Shown here piece by piece: positions 34,490-45,505 of a stretch of DNA of 64,000 bases (its first letter is position 1; every line of letters begins with the position of its first letter). The stretch comes from Rhizobium terrae (GTDB lineage: Bacteria > Pseudomonadota > Alphaproteobacteria > Rhizobiales > Rhizobiaceae): NCBI RefSeq assembly GCF_003425685.1, contig NZ_QJKM01000006.1:1-64000 (forward strand). Reading direction: 5' to 3'. The notes beneath the pieces are model-generated. The model ran no database searches. It worked only from the letters and a program-made list of their open reading frames with translations, and was not told the origin of the DNA. Position numbers and translations under genes: made by a program.

Positions 34490-35923
34490 TTACGCCAGCG
34501 TATAGGCGGTCTTCACGACGGTGAAGAATTCGGCGGCATATTTGCCCTGTTCGCGGGGGCCGAAGGATGAGGCCTTGCGGCCGCCGAACGGCACGTGGAA
34601 ATCGACGCCGGCGGTCGGCAGGTTGACCATCACCATGCCGGCTTCCGAGTTGCGCTTGAAATGCGTCGCATATTTCAGGCTGGTGGTGGCGATGCCGGCG
34701 GAGAGACCGAACGGCGTGTCGTTGGCGGTAGCGAGCGCCTCTTCATAGTTTTTGACGCGAATGACCGATGCGACCGGGCCGAAGATTTCCTCGCGGGAGA
34801 TGCGCATCTGGTTGGTCGCTTCGGTGAACAGCGTCGGCTGCAGGTAGAAGCCGGGCGTTTCGCGCTTCACGAGTTCGCCGCCGAAGGCGAGCTTGGCGCC
34901 TTCGTTCTTGCCGATCTCGATATAGTCTGTATCCGTCTTCAGCTGCTTCTCGTCGACGACCGGGCCGATATGGCTGCCGGCCTTCATGGCGTTGTCGACA
35001 TTGAGCGACTTCAGCTTTTCGGTTAGCGCGGCGACGAACTTGTCATGGATGCCTTCGGTGACGATCAGGCGCGAAGACGCGGTGCAGCGCTGGCCGGTCG
35101 AGAAGAAGCCGGAATTGGCGGCAGCTTCGACGGCGACGGTGAGATCCGCGTCATCGAGGACGACCATCGGGTTCTTGCCGCCCATTTCCAGCTGGAACTT
35201 GCGGTTATGCTCGATGGAGGCGAGGGCGACGCGTTTCCCCGTACCGGTGGAGCCGGTAAAGGTGATGCCGGCGAGATCCGGACTGTCGAGCATCGCCTGG
35301 CCAACGACCGAACCGCGGCCCATGACGAGGTTCAGCACGCCCTTGGGCAGGCCGGCGCGGTGCAGGATGTCGACGATCGCCCAGGCGCAGCCCGGCACGA
35401 GATCGGCCGGCTTGAAAACGACGGTGTTGCCGTAGCAGAGCGCCGGCGCGATCTTCCAGGCGGGAATGGCGATCGGGAAGTTCCAGGGCGTGATGATGCC
35501 GATGACGCCGAGCGGCTCGCGGGTGATCTCGACGCCGATGTTCGGGCGGGCGGACGGGACCACCTCGCCAGTCAGGCGCAGCGTTTCGCCGGCGAAGAAA
35601 TCGAAGATCTGCGCGGCGCGGATGACCTCGCCGGTTGCTTCGGGAAGGATCTTGCCCTCCTCTCGGGCGAGAAGCGCGCCGAGTTCGTCCTTGCGGGCGA
35701 GGATTTCGTCGGAGGTCTTCTTCAGGATCGCATGACGCTCGAGGATGCCCGAGCGCGACCAGGCCGGAAAGGCGGCCTTGGCTGCGGCAATCGCGGTCTT
35801 CGCGTCTTCGGTCGAACCTTGGGCGTACATGCCGACGACGTCGTTGGTATCGGACGGGCTGATGTTCTTGGATGCCTCGGTGCCGACCCATTCGCCGGCG
35901 ATCAGGTTCTGGTAGATGGTCAT
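34490..35923 (-). CDS. Aldehyde dehydrogenase, probable alpha-ketoglutarate semialdehyde dehydrogenase
   Basis: The 477-residue NAD(P)-dependent ALDH contains TPWNFPIAIPAWKIAPAL, FTGSTGTGKR, the general-base ELEMGG-type segment LEMGGKNP and catalytic cysteine in GQRCTASSR. In the hexuronate pathway KdgD yields 2-oxoglutarate semialdehyde (2,5-dioxopentanoate), and this enzyme would oxidise it to 2-oxoglutarate. Position at the end of the operon, 70 bp after the TRAP large permease, supports that. Sequence alone does not separate it from succinate-semialdehyde dehydrogenases. Confidence 0.85.
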   Translation of the reverse strand: MTIYQNLIAGEWVGTEASKNISPSDTNDVVGMYAQGSTEDAKTAIAAAKAAFPAWSRSGILERHAILKKTSDEILARKDELGALLAREEGKILPEATGEVIRAAQIFDFFAGETLRLTGEVVPSARPNIGVEITREPLGVIGIITPWNFPIAIPAWKIAPALCYGNTVVFKPADLVPGCAWAIVDILHRAGLPKGVLNLVMGRGSVVGQAMLDSPDLAGITFTGSTGTGKRVALASIEHNRKFQLEMGGKNPMVVLDDADLTVAVEAAANSGFFSTGQRCTASSRLIVTEGIHDKFVAALTEKLKSLNVDNAMKAGSHIGPVVDEKQLKTDTDYIEIGKNEGAKLAFGGELVKRETPGFYLQPTLFTEATNQMRISREEIFGPVASVIRVKNYEEALATANDTPFGLSAGIATTSLKYATHFKRNSEAGMVMVNLPTAGVDFHVPFGGRKASSFGPREQGKYAAEFFTVVKTAYTLA

Positions 35924-35945
35924 TGACCTCTCCTTTCATGTGAAA

Positions 35946-35968
35946 GGTCCCGCCATGGGAGCGGGACC
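35946..35968 (-). other. Hairpin between TRAP permease and aldehyde dehydrogenase genes
   Basis: Perfect 8-bp arms GGTCCCGC / GCGGGACC lie in the 69-bp gap. On the minus strand the stem is followed by a short TTTC only. It may slow transcription or protect the upstream mRNA. Confidence 0.5.
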
Positions 35969-35992
35969 GTCAGATAAAGCTTGTTCAGTCGC

Positions 35993-37273
35993 TCATCGGA
36001 AAATGCTTGGCAGCCAGAGCGACAGGGCCGGGATGTAAGTCACGAGCAGCAATACTGCGACGCTGGCTCCGAAGAAAGGCCAGATCGTGCGCATCGCTTC
36101 ACGTATCGTGATGCCGCCGACCGCGCAACTGACGAAAAGCACGGTGCCGACCGGCGGCGTGTTGAGACCGATGCCGGCGTTCAGGATCATCACGACGCCG
36201 AAATGGACAGGATCGATGCCGAAGGCTTTCACGACCGGCAGCAGGATCGGGGTCGATATGATGACCATCGGGGCCATGTCCATGAACGTGCCGAGGATGA
36301 GCAGGATGACGTTGATCATCAGGAGCACGATGATCGGATTGTCCGAGATCGCGCCGATCGCGGCAATGATCAGCGACTGAACCTGCAGAAATGCCATCAG
36401 CCAGCCGAACGCGGCCGCGGTGCCGATGACGAGCAGAACCATGGCGGTGGTGCGCACGGCGCCCATGACCGCCTCGACGAAACCTTCCCAGTTCAGTTCG
36501 CGATAAACGAGCATGGCGACGAGGAAGGCGTAGAGGACGGCAATGCAGGAGCTTTCGGTTGCCGTGAACACGCCGGAGCGGACGCCGCCGAAGATGATGG
36601 CGATCAGCAGGATGCCCGGCAGCGAGGCCAGCAGGTAATAGGCGACGCGGGCGAAGCCGGGGAAGGGGTCGGCCGGATAGCCGCGCCTGACGGCAACCCA
36701 CCAGGCCGTGAACATCAGCGCTCCGGCCAGCAGCAGGCCAGGAATGATGCCTGCGGTGAAGAGGTCGGCGACGGAGACGTTGCCGCCTGCTGCGATCGAA
36801 TAGAGGATCATGTTGTGCGAGGGCGGGATCATCAGCGCGATGATGGCGGCATTGGCTGTCACATTGACTGCATAGTCCCTGTCGTAACCGCGCGCAGCCA
36901 TCTGCGGGATCATCAATCCGCCGACCGCCGAGGCATCGGCAACCGCCGAGCCGGAAATGCCGCCGAACAGCGTCGAGGCGACGACGTTGACCTGGCCCAG
37001 GCCACCGCGCATGTGGCCGACAATGCCCGCCGCGAAGCGGATGAGGCGATAGGCGATGCCGCCACGCACCATCAGGTCGCCGGCGAAGATGAAGAACGGG
37101 ATCGCCATCATGGCGAAGACGTTCATGCCCGAATTCAGCTGCTGAAAAACGACGATCGGAGGGAGGCCCATGTAGAGGACCGTTGCGAAGGATGCTATCC
37201 CCAGGCAGAAGGCGATCGGCATGCCGATCAGCATCAGCAGCGTGAACGAACCGAAAAGAATGGCATAGGCCAT
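35993..37273 (-). CDS. TRAP transporter large permease, DctM family
   Basis: This 426-residue membrane subunit of a tripartite ATP-independent periplasmic transporter carries the family segments GMPIAFCLGIAS, GGISGSAVADASAVGG, PPSHNMILYSIAAGG and ATESSCIAVLYAFLVAMLVY. Roughly twelve helices are expected. It uses the sodium gradient to import the solute caught by DctP. Its ATG overlaps the DctQ stop by one base. In this operon the cargo is likely a hexuronate (galacturonate or glucuronate). Confidence 0.9.
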   Translation of the reverse strand: MAYAILFGSFTLLMLIGMPIAFCLGIASFATVLYMGLPPIVVFQQLNSGMNVFAMMAIPFFIFAGDLMVRGGIAYRLIRFAAGIVGHMRGGLGQVNVVASTLFGGISGSAVADASAVGGLMIPQMAARGYDRDYAVNVTANAAIIALMIPPSHNMILYSIAAGGNVSVADLFTAGIIPGLLLAGALMFTAWWVAVRRGYPADPFPGFARVAYYLLASLPGILLIAIIFGGVRSGVFTATESSCIAVLYAFLVAMLVYRELNWEGFVEAVMGAVRTTAMVLLVIGTAAAFGWLMAFLQVQSLIIAAIGAISDNPIIVLLMINVILLILGTFMDMAPMVIISTPILLPVVKAFGIDPVHFGVVMILNAGIGLNTPPVGTVLFVSCAVGGITIREAMRTIWPFFGASVAVLLLVTYIPALSLWLPSIFR

Positions 37274-37794
37274 TACGCAGCCTCCTGCACGAGGACGTCG
37301 GCGGCGACTTCGACACCGATCACGATATCGGCGAAGCGCTCCAGAGCGAAAAGAGAAATCATCGCGCCGCCGACGATCATCGGGAAGAAATCCGTACCGC
37401 CCGGCCAGCCGAGGACGGGAATGGTCGCGGACCAGGTGCCGATGGCAAGCAGCGTCGAATAATAGGCCATGCCGATGCCGAAGAGCACGATGAGGCCGAG
37501 GCTGACGAGATCCATCGTCTTCTGAATGACCGGCGGCATGACGTGGCGGACGATATCGAGGCCAAGATGGACGCTCTCACGAACGCCGACGGCGGCGCCA
37601 AGCATGATGAACCAGGACATGAGGTAGAGTGACAGCGGCTCGGACCAGCTCGGCGAATCGTTCAGGACGTAACGGCCGAACACCTGCCAACCGACGATGA
37701 GCGTCATGGCGACGATGCCAATGCCGGAAATATAAAGTGATAGGCGGCTCAATCCGCCGAGAATCGGCCTGATGGCCAGCACGAAACTTTTCAT
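37273..37794 (-). CDS. TRAP transporter small permease, DctQ family
   Basis: This 173-residue four-helix protein has the DctQ signature WQVFGRYVLNDSPSWSEPLSLYLMSWFIMLGAAVGVRE. It scaffolds the large permease. The ATG at 37794 follows GGAGGA; a longer frame reaching 37872 would run through the terminator hairpin and is rejected. It is the second transport gene, 88 bp after dctP. Confidence 0.88.
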   Translation of the reverse strand: MKSFVLAIRPILGGLSRLSLYISGIGIVAMTLIVGWQVFGRYVLNDSPSWSEPLSLYLMSWFIMLGAAVGVRESVHLGLDIVRHVMPPVIQKTMDLVSLGLIVLFGIGMAYYSTLLAIGTWSATIPVLGWPGGTDFFPMIVGGAMISLFALERFADIVIGVEVAADVLVQEAA

Positions 37795-37839
37795 GAATCT
37801 GTCCTCCACGACCCGGCATGCGTTCCCAGTGCCGGTATG

Positions 37840-37869
37840 AAAAAACCGGCCCTCGTTGGAGGGCCGGTT
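37840..37869 (-). terminator. Terminator/attenuator between TRAP binding protein and permease genes
   Basis: Perfect 11-bp arms AACCGGCCCTC / GAGGGCCGGTT enclose a 4-nt loop and on the minus strand run into TTTTTT. It begins 14 nt after the binding-protein stop. Partial termination would give more binding protein than permease. Confidence 0.85.
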
Positions 37870-37882
37870 CATTGTTTTTTGA

Positions 37883-38854
37883 TTATTTGGTGGCCTGGAT
37901 CTGCTCGAGCAGGGCCTTCTGCTTCGGGTCGGTGACGAACTTGTCGTAGACCGGCTTCATGACGGCCGAGAACTCGTCCTTGTTGACGGTGATGACGTTG
38001 GCGCCACCGGCACGGACCTTGGCTTCCGACGTCTTTTCACGGGCAGCCCAGAGTTCGCGCATCTTGACGACGGAGTCCTTGGCGGCCTGGCGGAAAATCT
38101 TCTGGTCTTCCGGGGTCAGCTTGTCCCAGGAGATCTTGGACATGACCAGGATTTCCGGATTCAGCGAATGTTCGGTCAGCGTATAGTTCTTGGCGATTTC
38201 ATAGTGGCGAGCCGATTCATAGGATGGCCAGTTGTTTTCCGCGCCGTCGACCACGCCGGTTTCGAGCGAGGAATAGACTTCGCCCATCGGCATCGGCGTC
38301 GGGTTGGCGCCGAAGGCCTGCATCATGGCGATCCAGAGGTCGGATTGCTGGACGCGGATCTTCATGCCCTTCAGGTCGGCAAGCTTGGTGATCGGCTTCT
38401 TGGTCGTGTAGAAGGAGCGTGCGCCGGAATCGTAGTAGGCAAGGCCGATCAGGCCATGTGGTTCGAAGGCTTTCAGGATTTCGTCGCCGATCGGGCCATC
38501 GACGACCTTGTGCATGTGCTCGGTCGAGCGGAACAGGAAGGGCAGGCCGAGAACGGTGGTTTGCGGCACGAGGTTGTTGAACGGTGCAGCATTGACGCGG
38601 TTCATATCGATGACGCCGAAACGGGTCTGTTCGATCGTATCCTTTTCACCGCCCAGTACCGAGTTGTTCATGACCTGGATCTTGATGCGGCCGTTGGTGC
38701 GCTGAGAAACCAGTTCACCCATATACTTGACCGCATCGACGGTCGGATAGCCGTCCGGATGGATGTCGGCCGAACGCAGGGTGACCTGGGCATGGGCGGC
38801 GGTCGCACCGAGGGCGAGGCCGAATGCAAGGCCGAGGAATTTCGTGAATTTCAT
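37883..38854 (-). CDS. TRAP transporter substrate-binding protein, DctP family
   Basis: This 323-residue periplasmic protein has a signal peptide ending at AAHAQ (19-23). Family landmarks are the IQVMNNSVLGGEKDTIEQTRFG region, the KMIR-type segment LKGMKIRVQQSD with the arginine that binds the ligand carboxylate, and EVYSSLETGVVDGAENNWPSYES. Neighbours predict a uronate or aldarate as ligand. It is 81 bp after the amidohydrolase gene. Confidence 0.9.
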   Translation of the reverse strand: MKFTKFLGLAFGLALGATAAHAQVTLRSADIHPDGYPTVDAVKYMGELVSQRTNGRIKIQVMNNSVLGGEKDTIEQTRFGVIDMNRVNAAPFNNLVPQTTVLGLPFLFRSTEHMHKVVDGPIGDEILKAFEPHGLIGLAYYDSGARSFYTTKKPITKLADLKGMKIRVQQSDLWIAMMQAFGANPTPMPMGEVYSSLETGVVDGAENNWPSYESARHYEIAKNYTLTEHSLNPEILVMSKISWDKLTPEDQKIFRQAAKDSVVKMRELWAAREKTSEAKVRAGGANVITVNKDEFSAVMKPVYDKFVTDPKQKALLEQIQATK

Positions 38855-38935
38855 TTTGTCCTCCTCAGGTAAATCGCCGGAGCCTCCGTGCTCCGGTCGT
38901 TTGGTTTGGCAGTCCCCTCAAGCCTGCTTTGCCGT

Positions 38936-39802
38936 TTATTGGGTGGGCAGGCCGTAAAGCTCTTCCGGGTTTTTGACGAGCGCGAGTTCGCGTGCGGCAT
39001 CGTTCGGCAGCCAGCCGAGCACGGTATCGGTCAGCGCCGCGTCGTCCGGATAATCCTTCTGCTCGCGAGCCAGATTGTGCGGCCAGTTGGTGCCCCAGAC
39101 GATGCGTTCCGGCGCGTATCTGGCTATCTCGCGCGCTACGGCCGCGACGTCTGCATAGTCCGGGCCGCCCGCCTTCGAGGATTCGTAGACGCCGGCGAAC
39201 TTGAACCAGCATTTGCCGCCATCGATCAGCCGCTTGACGGCATCGACCTGCGGGCTGTCCGGTGTGACGCCTGCGAAGAACTTCCCATGATGATCGAAGA
39301 CCCAGCGGGACTTCATGGTTTTGAGCCGCGCCTCGTGGTCGAGGATGTTGCTGCCGTCGAACTGCACGGCCACCATCCAGTCGCGCGAGGCAGCCTTGGC
39401 GTCGACCGCTTCCAGTTCGGACAGGCTCACCGCGCCGCCCGGCAGATCCATGATGCGGGCGCCGACATTGCCGGTGGCGGCGAGGCGGTCGAGCTCGGCT
39501 TCCGGCGTCGTGCCATCGATGACGCAGACGCCGCGGGCTATCGGGCCGAATTCCGCAAGGCAGGCGTTGAGATTGGAATTGTCGCGCTGCTGGGCATTGC
39601 CCTGGGTGACGATGACCCGATCGATGCCGATCCAGCGCATGAACTGGAGATACTGGGCCGGTGTCGGCAAGTCTCCAGCCGGAAGGCCAGGGCCACCGGG
39701 GAGCGAGGGAAAGCCCGGCAGATAGGCATGCATCTGAGTGTCGACCGCGCCCTTAGGCAGCCTGGTCCTGGGTGGGGTGCCGGAAAGGGTGCGGACGAGC
39801 AT
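38936..39802 (-). CDS. gli: D-galactarolactone isomerase (amidohydrolase superfamily)
   Basis: The 288-residue TIM-barrel protein of the amidohydrolase superfamily carries DTQMHAYLPG near the N-terminus, FDHHGKFF and VWGTNWPHN at the metal or active-site positions. The A. tumefaciens relative isomerises D-galactaro-1,4-lactone to the 1,5-lactone ahead of Gci. Its ATG overlaps the gci stop (TGATG), and the gene order gci-gli-dctPQM matches that known locus. Function is assigned mainly on this synteny. Confidence 0.83.
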   Translation of the reverse strand: MLVRTLSGTPPRTRLPKGAVDTQMHAYLPGFPSLPGGPGLPAGDLPTPAQYLQFMRWIGIDRVIVTQGNAQQRDNSNLNACLAEFGPIARGVCVIDGTTPEAELDRLAATGNVGARIMDLPGGAVSLSELEAVDAKAASRDWMVAVQFDGSNILDHEARLKTMKSRWVFDHHGKFFAGVTPDSPQVDAVKRLIDGGKCWFKFAGVYESSKAGGPDYADVAAVAREIARYAPERIVWGTNWPHNLAREQKDYPDDAALTDTVLGWLPNDAARELALVKNPEELYGLPTQ

Positions 39803-40938
39803 CAGATGTCTCCCATGCGGAATTCTTTGAGCGCATCGCGGTTGATCTCGATCCCGAGGCCAGGGCCGTTCGGGATCTCAACCACGCCGCGCTCGTGTTC
39901 GATCGGGGTTTTGATCACCGCCTGACGGAACGGATTATCGGTACGGTCGAATTCGAGGATCGGTTCGATCGGGTTGACGCGAACTGGGCTCGGGACCATC
40001 GCCGCCATGAACTGCAGCGCGGCGGCGATATGCACGGCCGTCCCCCACACATGCGGCACGACGCGGACGCCATGCAGCGCCGCGAGATCGGCGATGCGCT
40101 TGGCCTCCGTGAAACCACCGACGCCGGCGAGGTCAGGCTGGACGATGTCGACGGCGCGCGTTTCGATCGGCTCGCGCATGCCCCAGCGGGTGTGCCAGGT
40201 CTCGCCGCCGGCAACCGGGATCGGCTGTTTGGCGCGGATTTCGCGATAGGCGGCCAGCTGTTCGGGAACGACCGGTTCCTCGAACCAGTCGATGCCGTAT
40301 TCGGCGGCGGCATTACCGAGCCTGATCGCTTCTACGGCGTCATAACCATGGTTTGCGTCGATCATCACCCGCATGTCGGAACCTGCCGCCTCGCGCACGG
40401 CGCGGATGACGCGGAGGTCCTCCTCGACGCCGAAACCGATCTTGATCTTGGTGGCGTGGAAACCTTCTTGCCGATAGCGAGCGACATCCGTCGCATTGTC
40501 CTCAACGCGGTCGACGCCGTCACGCTTGAAGCTGCCGGTCGCATAGGCCTTGACACTTTCGCGGAATCTGCCGCCGAGCAGGATCGAGACAGGCGCCCCG
40601 AAATGCTTGCCCTTGATGTCCCAGAGCGCGATGTCGATACCGGAAAGCGCGGTGATTGTCAGGCCGCGCTGGCCCTGGTCGCGCAGCGCATTATAGAGTG
40701 TCGCCCAGATCTTTTCGGTTTCCAGCGGGTTCTGGCCGATCAGCCAGCTCGTATAGGCTGCAACGATCGCGGCATTCGGACGGGCAGGGCCGAGGCATTC
40801 GCCCCAGCCGATCGTACCGTCGTCGCACTCGATCTCGACGAGCACATGGGCGCGGCGATCGAAGCGCATCGAGGCGCTTTCGAAGGCGACGTCGAGCCTG
40901 TGTTCGAGAAGATGGGTGCGGACCGAAACGATTTTCAT
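39802..40938 (-). CDS. gci: D-galactarolactone cycloisomerase (enolase superfamily, mandelate racemase group)
   Basis: This 378-residue enolase-superfamily enzyme shows the capping domain first, then the barrel with TKIKIGFG (KxK acid/base pair), MIDANHGY and WFEEPVVPE metal-ligand strands, and VAGGETWHTRWG. Gci opens galactaro- or glucaro-lactone to 3-deoxy-2-keto-hexarate. Other members of the group dehydrate galactonate or galactarate, so the context (udh, gli, kdgD) decides. It starts 18 bp after the kdgD stop. Confidence 0.85.
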   Translation of the reverse strand: MKIVSVRTHLLEHRLDVAFESASMRFDRRAHVLVEIECDDGTIGWGECLGPARPNAAIVAAYTSWLIGQNPLETEKIWATLYNALRDQGQRGLTITALSGIDIALWDIKGKHFGAPVSILLGGRFRESVKAYATGSFKRDGVDRVEDNATDVARYRQEGFHATKIKIGFGVEEDLRVIRAVREAAGSDMRVMIDANHGYDAVEAIRLGNAAAEYGIDWFEEPVVPEQLAAYREIRAKQPIPVAGGETWHTRWGMREPIETRAVDIVQPDLAGVGGFTEAKRIADLAALHGVRVVPHVWGTAVHIAAALQFMAAMVPSPVRVNPIEPILEFDRTDNPFRQAVIKTPIEHERGVVEIPNGPGLGIEINRDALKEFRMGDI

Positions 40939-40956
40939 AGGAGCTACGCCCTTGGG

Positions 40957-42688
<1,732 letters not shown>

Positions 42689-42739
42689 TTCACTCTCCCT
42701 GATAAAGCCAGCGCATCACAGCGCCCGCCGACTCATATG

Positions 42740-42754
42740 TCAAGTTGGCCTTGA
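42740..42754. promoter_or_regulatory. Inverted repeat in the gntR/udh promoter region
   Basis: TCAAG and CTTGA arms flank 5 nt, 52 bp upstream of the gntR start. The half-sites resemble, in outward orientation, the CTTGT/ACAAG sites nearby. It is a weaker candidate for regulator binding. Confidence 0.35.
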
Positions 42755-42815
42755 TCATCGGGCCGGCTCTGACTTATTGACCGGTCTCGACCAAGATGTA
42801 TGATAAGTGATGACG

Positions 42816-42830
42816 CTTGTCACGAACAAG
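42816..42830. promoter_or_regulatory. Candidate GntR operator upstream of udh
   Basis: CTTGTCACGAACAAG has the same CTTGT/ACAAG arms as the site at 41920-41937, here with a 5-nt centre. It is 57 bp before the udh start codon. Confidence 0.55.
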
Positions 42831-42886
42831 TTGGGCCCATAGCTGGATTGCCGCGGTCGCCCCGCGCCGCTTTCGGAGGACGAATT

Positions 42887-43684
42887 TTGAAAAGACTTTT
42901 GATCACCGGCGCCGCAGGCGGCCTCGGCCGTGCCATGCGCGCCCGCCTTGCGGGGTTTGCCGACACGCTTCGCCTGTCGGATATTTCCGATCTCGGCGCC
43001 GCCGGCCCGAATGAAGAGCTGGTCCAGTGTGATCTGGGCGATGCCGATGCCGTCACGAAGCTCGTCGAGGGCTGCGACGGAATTCTGCACCTCGGCGGCA
43101 TTTCAGTCGAGGACAAGTTCTCGAAGATCCTCAACGCCAACCTGCTCGGCCTCTACAATCTCTATGAAGCGGCCCGTGCCCATGGGCAGCCGCGCATCCT
43201 TTTCGCCAGCTCCAACCATGTCGTCGGTTTCTATCGGCAGGACGAACATATCGACGTGAAGGCACCGATGAAGCCGGACGGCCTCTATGGCGTCTCGAAA
43301 TGTTTCGGCGAGGCGCTGGCCCGCATGTATTTCGAAAAATTCGGTCAGGAGACGGCGCTGGTGAGGATCGGCAGCTGTTTCGAAAAGCCGATGAACCACC
43401 GCATGCTGTCCGGCTGGATGTCCTACGACGATTTCGTCTCGCTGATCGGCTGCGTTTTCCGCGCACCGATGCTCGGCTGCCCGATCATCTGGGGTATTTC
43501 CGACAATGACAGCAAGTGGTGGGATAATTCACACGCGTCCTATCTCGGCTGGAAACCGAAGGACAACGCGGAGCGCTATCGCGCCGAACTCGAAGCAAGC
43601 CAGGAGCGACCGGCGCCGACTTCGGCCATGGCGGTCTATCAGGGCGGCAAGTTCGTCGAGGACCCGATCTTCGCGGAGGACTGA
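42887..43684 (+). CDS. udh: NAD-dependent uronate dehydrogenase
   Basis: The 265-residue short-chain dehydrogenase/epimerase-type enzyme oxidises D-galacturonate or D-glucuronate to the aldaro-1,5-lactone. The Rossmann motif is TGAAGGLG, and the catalytic tyrosine lies in GLYGVSKCFGE; FASSNHVVGFY and VRIGSCFEKP follow. Sequence and length match my memory of A. tumefaciens Udh closely. The start is TTG at 42887, 6 nt after GGAGGA; the upstream frame has no better start. It feeds gli/gci on the opposite strand. Confidence 0.92.
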   Translation: MKRLLITGAAGGLGRAMRARLAGFADTLRLSDISDLGAAGPNEELVQCDLGDADAVTKLVEGCDGILHLGGISVEDKFSKILNANLLGLYNLYEAARAHGQPRILFASSNHVVGFYRQDEHIDVKAPMKPDGLYGVSKCFGEALARMYFEKFGQETALVRIGSCFEKPMNHRMLSGWMSYDDFVSLIGCVFRAPMLGCPIIWGISDNDSKWWDNSHASYLGWKPKDNAERYRAELEASQERPAPTSAMAVYQGGKFVEDPIFAED

Positions 43685-43780
43685 GCCGGTCTTGCCGGTT
43701 CTTGTTTCCGGGTTTTGAACCCACCACATCAGCTCCTTCTTCGCTCCTTCTTCCGAAGGGCGCTTTTCGGAGTTCTTGTC

Positions 43781-44752
43781 ATGGGATTCATCGATATCAA
43801 TCCTCCCGTCCCCGAGGATGACGTTCTGCTGGACGTCTATTCGGAGACGGTCGCCGGCGCCGTCGATCGCGTCGGCCCCGCCGTCAGCCGCATAGAGCGG
43901 CTCGGCGGCGTTGCTGGCCAAGGGGGCCATGGATCGGGCTTTGCCATTTCGCCCGACGGCCTGATCATCACCAATCATCACGTCGTCGCGGATGCCAAGA
44001 CGGTTCGCATCCTGAGCGCCAATGGCGCGGTCGGCCAGGGTGCCGTGCTCGGCCGCGATGCCGATACGGATATCGCCCTGGTGCGCGCCGATATGGACGT
44101 GCAGGCCTGGGCGAGGCTTGGCAATTCCAAGAAGCTGCGCCGTGGCCATATCGCGATCGCGATCGGCAATCCGCTCGGTTTCGACTGGTCGGTCACGTCG
44201 GGCGTCGTCTCGGCACTCGGCCGTTCGATGCGGGCTTCCACCGGCCGTCTGATCGACGACGTGGTGCAGACGGATGCGGCGCTCAATCCGGGCAATTCCG
44301 GCGGGCCGCTGGTATCCGCTTCCGGCGAGGTGGTGGGCGTCAATACCGCGGTCATTCGGGGCGCACAGGGCATCGCCTTTGCGGTCGCCTCCAACACGGC
44401 CAATTTCGTCGTGTCGGAAATCCTGCGGTTCGGCCATGTGCGGCGCGCCTTCATCGGCATCGTCGTCGATACGACCGCGCTCCCGCGGCGCGTCGCGCTC
44501 AAGGCCGGTATGCAGCAGGACACGACGGTGCGCATCCGCCGCATCGATCCCGGCAGCCCGGCGGAAAAGGCGAGGCTCAAGGAAGGGGATTTCATCCTGG
44601 CGATCGATGGTCAGCCCGTCGCGGGCGCGGATGATCTGATCCGGCTCCTCGATGGAACACGGATCGGCAAGGAAACACCGATCACCGTCTATGATCTCGA
44701 TCAGCAGGTCGTCGATCGGGTGCTCGTTCCTGCCGCGCGCCCCAAGGGCTGA
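43781..44752 (+). CDS. HtrA/S1C-type serine protease with PDZ domain, no signal peptide
   Basis: This 323-residue trypsin-fold protease has the triad His67 (TNHHVV), Asp97 (DADTDIAL) and Ser173 (GNSGGPL). A PDZ domain covers about residues 225-315 (IDPGSPAEKARLKEGDFILAIDGQPVAG). From the ATG at 43781 (CGGAG upstream) there is no signal or membrane segment, unlike DegP/DegQ, pointing to the cytoplasm. A TTG at 43715 would add a hydrophobic stretch (ALFGVLVMGF) but lacks a ribosome-binding site. Its last 52 bp overlap the convergent phosphatase gene. Confidence 0.87.
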   Translation: MGFIDINPPVPEDDVLLDVYSETVAGAVDRVGPAVSRIERLGGVAGQGGHGSGFAISPDGLIITNHHVVADAKTVRILSANGAVGQGAVLGRDADTDIALVRADMDVQAWARLGNSKKLRRGHIAIAIGNPLGFDWSVTSGVVSALGRSMRASTGRLIDDVVQTDAALNPGNSGGPLVSASGEVVGVNTAVIRGAQGIAFAVASNTANFVVSEILRFGHVRRAFIGIVVDTTALPRRVALKAGMQQDTTVRIRRIDPGSPAEKARLKEGDFILAIDGQPVAGADDLIRLLDGTRIGKETPITVYDLDQQVVDRVLVPAARPKG

Positions 44753-45504
44753 TCGGCCGGATCCTGGGAGAGACGATCCCTCAACCGTCGCTTCCCGGCT
44801 TCGTCGAAACCGAGCTTCGCCAGATATTCCGGCACGCCGCCATAATGCAGGCGGATATGATCGAGCGCCTGGCGCATGCTATGCGGCTCGGATGCGAGGA
44901 CGATGTCGGCCAGTGCGGCGGACGTGCCGCGCCCGAGCGCGCGTTCACGAAGTCGGGCGATCAGCGGACCGGAGATCGTGGCGGTGAGCGCGTAGTCCTC
45001 GATGATCGTCGTGTCGTCGACGCCGGCATTGGCGAGCAGCAGGGCAGAAATGACCCCGGTGCGGTCCTTACCGGCACTGCAGTGGAAGAGGACTACCCCG
45101 TCCGGCGCGTCGGCGATCGTGTTCAACACTTCGGCTATTGCGGGCTGGCAGGCGTCGAGCGCCCGGCAATAACGGTCGCCCATGTCGAAGCTCATGCTCG
45201 CCCCCGCCATCATCTCGACCGGCGCCAGCGCCGAAAAGACCGGCGTGTTGTGGTAACGCACCCGTTCGTGCCCCGCGAAGGGATTGGCTTCGGCGGCGAT
45301 CTCATGGGCATTGCGCAGGTCGATGACGGTCGTCAGGCCGTGGCCCAGCAGCGCGTCGATATCGGCCGAGCTCAGGCGGTGCAGGGCGTCGCCGCGCAGC
45401 AATGAGCGCCAGCGTGTCGAGCCTCCGCTCGCGGTCCTGTAGCCGCCGAGATCGCGGACATTGTGGGCGCCTTCGAGCGCGATCAGTCGGTCGTGGATAA
45501 TCAT
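44701..45504 (-). CDS. Tyrosine-protein phosphatase-like enzyme (DSP/PTP loop CX5R)
   Basis: This 267-residue protein carries the phosphatase loop HCSAGKDRTG with nucleophile Cys142 and Arg148, preceded by NVRDLGGYRT and VIDLRNAHEIAAEANP, which are typical of the bacterial/fungal Y-phosphatase-3 family. Targets can be phosphotyrosine, phosphoinositides or small phosphate esters. It is the last gene of the operon with the sugar-type ABC permeases, 1 bp after the permease stop. It may remove phosphate from the imported compound. The C-terminal 17 residues overlap the protease gene on the other strand. Confidence 0.83.
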   Translation of the reverse strand: MIIHDRLIALEGAHNVRDLGGYRTASGGSTRWRSLLRGDALHRLSSADIDALLGHGLTTVIDLRNAHEIAAEANPFAGHERVRYHNTPVFSALAPVEMMAGASMSFDMGDRYCRALDACQPAIAEVLNTIADAPDGVVLFHCSAGKDRTGVISALLLANAGVDDTTIIEDYALTATISGPLIARLRERALGRGTSAALADIVLASEPHSMRQALDHIRLHYGGVPEYLAKLGFDEAGKRRLRDRLSQDPADQPLGRAAGTSTRSTTC

Positions 45505-45505
45505 T

